Shown: positions 63,257 to 64,000 of the stretch, one piece after another
Position numbering within the stretch: the stretch's first letter is position 1
Layout: every line of letters starts with the position of its first letter
NCBI RefSeq assembly: GCF_004362405.1
Contig: NZ_SNXE01000002.1
Location: forward strand, 62,001 to 126,000
Reading direction: 5' to 3'
Source: Roseateles asaccharophilus
GTDB taxonomy: Bacteria > Pseudomonadota > Gammaproteobacteria > Burkholderiales > Burkholderiaceae_C
Length of the DNA: 64,000 nt
Program-made: the position numbers and the translations under genes
Notes under the pieces: model-generated
What the model was told of the DNA's origin: nothing
What the model saw: the letters and a program-made list of their open reading frames with translations, nothing else
The model's database searches: none

Positions 63257-64000
63257 ATGTCCGTATCCCGCCTTACGTCCGCGCGCCTGCGCCCGTCCGT
63301 CCTGAGTCTGGCGCTGGCCGCCGCCCTACAGGCCGGCTCTGCCTGGGCCGTCGATCCCTTCGTACTCAAGGACATCCGTGTCGAGGGCCTGCAGCGCACC
63401 GACCCCGGTACCGTCTTCGCCTCGCTGCCTTTCCGCATCGGGGAGACCTACAACGAGGAGAAGGGGGCGGCCGCGATCCGCGCCCTGTTCGCCACCGGCC
63501 TGTTCAAGGATGTGCGCATCCAGATCGATGGCGACTCGGCCGTCATCGTTATCGAGGAGCGCCCCATCATTGCGGCGGTGAGCTTTGTCGGTCTCAAGGA
63601 GTTCGACACCGAGGCACTGACCAAGTCGCTCAAGGATGTGGGTATCGGCGAGGGCAAGCCCTTCGACAAGGCGCTGGCTGACCGTGCCGAGCAGGAGCTC
63701 AAGCGCCAGTATCTGACCCGCAGCCTTTACGGCGCCGAGGTCACCACCACCATCACCCCGCTGGAACGCAATCGCGTCAACGTCAGCTTCCAGGTGACCG
63801 AGGGTGAGCCGGCCAAGATCGGTGAGATCCGCATTTTGGGTAACAAGGTCTTTTCCGAGAGCACGCTGGCCGGCTTGTTCGAGCAAACCACCAGCGGCTG
63901 GCTGACCTGGTACACCAAGACCGATCGCTACTCGCGCGCCAAGCTCAATGCCGACTTGGAGACCCTGCGCTCCTACTACCTGAACCGCGGCTATCTGGAG
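63257..64000 (+). CDS. bamA: Outer membrane protein assembly factor BamA (3' truncated by window edge)
   Basis: BamA is the essential Omp85 beta-barrel of the BAM complex. The visible 248 codons give a signal peptide (cleavage at about residue 31, SAWA-VDPF), POTRA1 (FVLKDIRVEGLQRTDPGTVFASLPFRIGE), POTRA2 (IAAVSFVGLKEFDTEALTKSL) and the start of POTRA3 (AKIGEIRILGNKVFSESTL). The frame is still open at the window end; the remaining POTRA domains and the barrel lie outside. It follows rseP directly, the standard order, with ompH/skp and lpxD expected next. Confidence 0.97.
   Translation, partial: MSVSRLTSARLRPSVLSLALAAALQAGSAWAVDPFVLKDIRVEGLQRTDPGTVFASLPFRIGETYNEEKGAAAIRALFATGLFKDVRIQIDGDSAVIVIEERPIIAAVSFVGLKEFDTEALTKSLKDVGIGEGKPFDKALADRAEQELKRQYLTRSLYGAEVTTTITPLERNRVNVSFQVTEGEPAKIGEIRILGNKVFSESTLAGLFEQTTSGWLTWYTKTDRYSRAKLNADLETLRSYYLNRGYLE

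Overview
The window is a chromosomal segment of a high-GC (about two-thirds G+C by eye) betaproteobacterium. It most likely belongs to the order Burkholderiales, near the Comamonadaceae/Sphaerotilaceae group (Roseateles, Rubrivivax and Leptothrix type). This rests on gene order and family type: clpX-lon, odhA-odhB-lpd, ispG-hisS-yfgM-bamB-der-hfq-hflX-hflK-hflC-DUF2065-hisZ-purA, and rpsB-tsf-pyrH-frr-uppS-cdsA-dxr-rseP-bamA. HisZ, a palindromic intergenic repeat of a type I recall from Comamonadaceae, and many GTG/TTG starts agree. No 16S gene is present, so genus is inference. Almost everything is core genome. I see no phage, transposase, integrase, CRISPR array or defence island.

Layout. 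1-4.3 kb: clpX (5' end cut off) and lon, with a heat-shock-type promoter between them, then a tRNA cluster (Gly-GCC, Cys-GCA, two more identical Gly-GCC, Leu-UAA). 4.3-11.3 kb: an Atg22-like MFS transporter, murI on the opposite strand, then etfB-etfA, a large acyl-CoA dehydrogenase and a nitronate-monooxygenase-type flavoprotein, forming an acyl-CoA/electron-transfer block. Two operator-like palindromes lie in front of etfB. 11.3-16.5 kb, minus strand: a tandem pair of paralogous peptide-type ABC substrate-binding proteins without permeases, a small Cys-cluster protein and a 2-oxoglutarate/Fe(II) oxygenase. 16.5-23.5 kb: the complete 2-oxoglutarate dehydrogenase operon (odhA, odhB, lpd) followed by zapE. 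23.5-29.2 kb: an unrecognised secreted coiled-coil protein, a PP2C phosphatase, a YdcH protein, a DinG-type helicase, bamD and rluD. 29.4-35.7 kb: scpB-rluB, ndk, rlmN, a PilF/PilW lipoprotein and rodZ. 35.7-48.8 kb: ispG through purA and a phosphoribosyltransferase. 48.9-55.6 kb: tRNA-Leu(CAG), RNase R, and a minus-strand operon of amidase, DadA-like oxidase and NnrDE. 55.8-64 kb: rpsB through bamA, whose 3' end is cut off.

How the genes work together. The window is rich in envelope biogenesis: bamA, bamB and bamD of the outer-membrane assembly complex, rseP, rodZ, murI, uppS, cdsA, and ispG plus dxr of the MEP isoprenoid pathway that feeds UppS. A second theme is protein quality control: ClpX, Lon, HflK/HflC and YfgM. 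A third is ribosome and RNA work: Der, HflX, RluB, RluD, RlmN, S2, EF-Ts, Frr, Hfq and RNase R. Translation coupling by ATGA-type overlaps is frequent (ydcH-dinG, scpB-rluB, yfgM-bamB, cdsA-dxr, dxr-rseP).

I found no convincing new multi-gene system. The observations most worth checking are the two palindromes before etfB, the LacI-type palindrome and second inverted repeat before the 2OG oxygenase and odhA, the nested inverted repeat between odhB and lpd, the unrecognised secreted protein next to the PP2C phosphatase, the amidase-DadA-NnrDE operon, and the long disordered tails of RluB. All identifications are from reading motifs and family resemblance; no database search was run.
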